In this document: piece by piece, positions 12,192 through 14,208 of the stretch
Layout: each line of letters opens with the position of its first letter
Numbering within the stretch: position 1 is the first letter of the stretch
Source: Candidatus Limnocylindria bacterium
GTDB lineage: Bacteria; Chloroflexota; Limnocylindria; QHBO01
DNA: 14,208 nt
Assembly: GCA_030146365.1 (NCBI GenBank)
Contig: JASLBU010000040.1
Coordinates: 1-14,208 of the forward strand
Direction of reading: 5' to 3'
Made by a program: the position numbers and the translations under genes
Notes under the pieces: generated by a model
What the model saw: the letters and a program-made list of their open reading frames with translations, nothing else
Databases searched by the model: none
What the model was told of the DNA's origin: nothing

Positions 12192-13254
12192 GCAGCGCAC
12201 GGGAGTCCTGCCGGACGTCACTGCCGCGGTGGGCGCCACGCCGCTCGTCGCGCTCGACCGGCTGGCACGCGACGTCCGCCCGCGTGTCGTCGGCAAGCTC
12301 GAGCACATGAATCCGGGCGGATCGGTCAAGGACCGCATCGCCATGCCGATGATCGAGGCCGCGGAGCGCGCCGGGCTGCTCGGGCCCGGTGGCGTCATCG
12401 TCGAGCCGACGAGCGGCAACACGGGCGTCGGCCTGGCACAGGCGGCGGCGGTGAAGGGCTATCGGTGCATCTTCGTGATGGCCGACAAGCAGTCGGAGGA
12501 GAAGCGTGCACTGCTGCGGGCATACGGCGCCGAGGTCGTCGTCTGCCCGACCGATGTCGATCCCGACGATGAGCGCTCGTACTACCGCGTCTCGGACCGA
12601 TTGGCCCGCGAGACACCCGGTGCGTGGAAGCCGGACCAGTACCACAACGACGCGAATCCGCTGGCGCACCACGCGACGACGGGCCCGGAGATCTGGCAGG
12701 CGACCGAGGGGCGGATCACGCACCTCGTGGTGGCCCTCGGCACCGGCGGGACGGTCACGGGGATCGGCCGGTTCCTCAAGGAGCGCAACCCGAACATCGT
12801 CATCGTCGGCGCCGATCCGGCCGGCTCGGTCTATTCAGGTGACGCGCCTCGGCCGTACCTGACGGAGGGGATCGGCGAGGACTTCTGGCCGTCGACCTAC
12901 GACGCGAGCGTCTGTGACGTCATCGTCCGGGTCAGCGACCGTGACTCGATGCTCATGGCCCGCGTGGCGACACTCCGCGAGGGGATCCTGATGGGCGAGT
13001 CGGGCGGCACAGCGCTCTGGGGGGCGCTCCAGGTCGCCCGAGACATCCCGGACGAGGACGCGCTCTTCGTCGTCATCCTGCCCGACTCCGGCCGCAACTA
13101 CATCGGGAAGCTGTACAGCGATCGGTGGCTCCGCGACAACGGGCTGCTCGGCCCCTACGAGGAGGTCGTCGACTACGACTGGCGCGCGACGCAGGCCGGC
13201 GTGGTGCTCCGGGGTGATGAGATTCCCGCCGGTAGCAACGAAGGCGCCGAGTAG
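12184..13254 (+). CDS. Cystathionine beta-synthase-type PLP enzyme without CBS domains
   Basis: Predicted 356-residue fold-type II PLP enzyme that condenses an activated serine with homocysteine or sulfide. The Schiff-base lysine is K49 in NPGGSVKDRIA. SGNTG (77-81) binds the substrate carboxylate and GTGGT (186-190) the PLP phosphate. S301-302 in LPDSGRNYIGKLYSDRWL contacts the pyridine nitrogen. That last motif, with NPGGSVKD, favours cystathionine beta-synthase over O-acetylserine sulfhydrylase. The protein ends soon after the catalytic core; the C-terminal CBS pair of the mycobacterial enzyme is absent. The start is unusual: GGAGG at 12173 lies 6 bases before CTG 12184, giving a family-like N-terminus and an 8-base overlap with lgt. 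Alternatives are TTG 12148 (12 more residues, no ribosome site) and GTG 12229 (very short N-terminus). It belongs to the lgt operon. Substrate is tentative. Confidence 0.88.
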   Translation: MAEQRTGVLPDVTAAVGATPLVALDRLARDVRPRVVGKLEHMNPGGSVKDRIAMPMIEAAERAGLLGPGGVIVEPTSGNTGVGLAQAAAVKGYRCIFVMADKQSEEKRALLRAYGAEVVVCPTDVDPDDERSYYRVSDRLARETPGAWKPDQYHNDANPLAHHATTGPEIWQATEGRITHLVVALGTGGTVTGIGRFLKERNPNIVIVGADPAGSVYSGDAPRPYLTEGIGEDFWPSTYDASVCDVIVRVSDRDSMLMARVATLREGILMGESGGTALWGALQVARDIPDEDALFVVILPDSGRNYIGKLYSDRWLRDNGLLGPYEEVVDYDWRATQAGVVLRGDEIPAGSNEGAE

Positions 13255-13269
13255 AGCGTCTCTGGCGCC

Positions 13270-13893
13270 ATGACCGATCGAGTCGTGGCCATCGGCCTGT
13301 GGGTGCTCGGCATCGCCACGGTGCTCATTCTCACGTTCGCGATCGCTGCGTTGGCGGCATCGGCTGATGCGCTCGGGACGACGCTCCCGCGGCGCGGTTG
13401 GGTTGCGGCGCTCGTCGGGTGGGGCCTCGGCGGGGGCGCGGTGCTCCTCGTCGTCGGCCGTGCTGCGAGTGACGCATGGCCGCCGCGCTCCTGGACCGCG
13501 GTGGTGGTCCTCATCTCTTCGATCACCGCGGGTGTCGCGGTCGAGCTGACTGTCATGAGCTGGGCCGCGGCGCGGTTCGGGGCGCAGGCCGCCGACCCGG
13601 ACCTCATCGGATGGTCGAGCGTCCTCAGCCCACTCGTGGTCCTCGCGGGCTTGGCTGCCGCAGCCGCGGCGGTGATGCCCGGTGCGGCGCGGACGGCGGC
13701 AGGCTTCATCATGCTCGTGGCCTGTGCGGGCGTGCTCCTCGTGGTCGCGTCGAACGTCCCCGGCGCGGCGAACGGCATCACTCCGCTCGGCCTGCAGATG
13801 GGGACCGCCATGGCAGCCGCGGCGTTGATCGCGCTCCTCGCGCCATTGACGATCGTGACTCGGAGCGTGGGACCTTACCTGCCCGACAGATAG
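13270..13893 (+). CDS. Six-helix membrane protein, unknown function
   Basis: Predicted 207-residue integral membrane protein with hydrophobic segments at about residues 7-29, 44-63, 75-98, 117-137, 142-161 and 173-197. Loops are short and carry few conserved polar residues, although D107/D110 (AQAADPDLIGW) and N162 (ASNVPGAANG) stand out. I do not recognise a family. It begins 15 bases after the cystathionine beta-synthase-like gene and probably ends the lgt operon. No Shine-Dalgarno sequence is obvious before ATG 13270. It is convergent with the small acidic protein gene, whose end is 13 bases away. Confidence 0.75.
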   Translation: MTDRVVAIGLWVLGIATVLILTFAIAALAASADALGTTLPRRGWVAALVGWGLGGGAVLLVVGRAASDAWPPRSWTAVVVLISSITAGVAVELTVMSWAAARFGAQAADPDLIGWSSVLSPLVVLAGLAAAAAAVMPGAARTAAGFIMLVACAGVLLVVASNVPGAANGITPLGLQMGTAMAAAALIALLAPLTIVTRSVGPYLPDR

Positions 13894-13906
13894 GCGCCTC
13901 GGTCCG

Positions 13907-14095
13907 TCAGGTGGAGGGCGCCTCGGGCGGCCGGTCGTCGCGATCCTCTTCCTCCGACATGGTGTCGCCCCCCGGATTGGCGATCGTCGGGCCGGAGTCG
14001 CCATAGAGGCCGCCCGTCTCCGCCGCGGATCCGCCGTAGCTGGACTCGTCGACGGCCGGGCGCTCGTTCTCCTGCTGGTTCTCTCGCTCGTTCAT
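13907..14095 (-). CDS. Small acidic, probably disordered protein
   Basis: Predicted 62-residue hydrophilic protein starting MNERENQQENERP and ending EEEDRDDRPPEAPST. It is rich in Glu, Asp, Gly, Ser and Pro, lacks hydrophobic segments and cysteines, and is likely disordered. A central YGG...GLYGDSG stretch has two similar Tyr-Gly elements. ATG 14095 is chosen because the preceding residues are basic and unlike the rest. However, the frame is open upstream to ATG 14188 (93 residues) and possibly beyond the window edge, so the true N-terminus could be longer. No known family is recognised. The opposite-strand frame here encodes nothing convincing. Confidence 0.45.
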   Translation of the reverse strand: MNERENQQENERPAVDESSYGGSAAETGGLYGDSGPTIANPGGDTMSEEEDRDDRPPEAPST

Positions 14096-14208
14096 GGCGC
14101 GCGACCATCGCATGACGGATGCCAGCGTCCGGGCGGGGCGCCGTGGTCTCGCACACAGCTCCAGCAGGGCGTCACCAGGGCGGTCCATGCGCTCGGACTG
14201 GCGCGCTG
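14096..14208. other. Window edge without assigned gene
   Basis: The minus-strand frame of the small acidic protein stays open here to ATG 14188, and these bases could be its promoter or its N-terminal coding part. Nothing else is recognisable. Confidence 0.3.

Noticed and set aside
9849..12422. Minus-strand open frame of 857 codons
   Set aside because: It lies antisense to the EntS-like, zinc-ribbon, lgt and start of the cystathionine beta-synthase-like genes, all of which show clear family motifs. Its translation is a low-complexity Asp/Arg/Gly/His-rich sequence typical of high-GC shadows.
13878..13911. Imperfect inverted repeat CCTGCCCGAC / GTCCGTCAGG between convergent genes as terminator
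   Set aside because: Only 8 of 10 positions pair around a 14-base loop and there is no T-tract; it also lies mostly in coding sequence. Not distinguishable from chance at this GC content.
12835..14004. Minus-strand open frame of 389 codons
   Set aside because: It is opposite the cystathionine beta-synthase-like gene and the six-helix protein gene; its composition is Arg/Asp/His-rich and without motifs.

Overview
This is a high-GC (roughly 70 %) bacterial chromosomal segment. It carries 13 protein-coding genes on both strands, packed with gaps mostly under 120 bases. I see no rRNA, tRNA, CRISPR array, insertion sequence or phage gene. A Sec signal peptide, a lipobox protein, Lgt, and an S-layer-homology-anchored protease with Cys-paired SLH repeats suggest a GC-rich free-living bacterium such as a Chloroflexota (Limnocylindria-like) or Actinomycetota lineage. 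That placement is inference; no marker gene here fixes the taxon. Most transcription-unit starts carry a TANNNT hexamer only 6-9 bases before the start codon and no Shine-Dalgarno sequence, so much of this segment is probably expressed as leaderless mRNA.

Layout, left to right. (1) 32-3251, minus strand: a secreted subtilisin-like (S8) protease with three C-terminal SLH repeats, overlapping by 17 bases a downstream lipoprotein gene; together they look like a two-gene cell-surface operon. (2) 3252-3366: a 115-base divergent control region holding a nearly perfect 25-bp dyad. (3) 3367-4503, plus: an M24B Xaa-Pro-type aminopeptidase. (4) 4541-6650, minus: an M20 dipeptidase followed after 7 bases by a regulator with a MerR/excisionase-type helix-turn-helix. 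(5) 6704-7291, plus: a secreted, C-terminally membrane-anchored NTR/TIMP-like protein whose four cysteines match the TIMP spacing. (6) 7367-7642, minus: a three-helix small membrane protein. (7) 7655-9699, minus: an MFS/GPH-like transporter coupled through a GTGA overlap to a PlsC-type acyltransferase. (8) 9762-11018, plus: an EntS-like MFS exporter, divergent from the previous unit across only 62 bases. (9) 11051-11263, plus: a 70-residue zinc-ribbon protein. (10) 11292-13893, plus: lgt, a cystathionine beta-synthase-type enzyme and a six-helix membrane protein, arranged as an operon. (11) 13907-14095, minus: a small acidic protein near the window edge.

How the genes fit together: the left half is rich in peptide handling (extracellular S8 protease, cytoplasmic M24 and M20 peptidases), consistent with growth on proteins or peptides. 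Lgt in the right half is the enzyme that would lipidate the lipoprotein at the left end. The rest is ordinary housekeeping and transport.

I do not see a clear new multi-gene system. The items most worth a second look are the Glu in the position of the S8 catalytic Asp, the dyad in the protease control region, the TIMP-like protein, the consistent leaderless promoter architecture, and a possible CTG start for the cystathionine beta-synthase-like gene.
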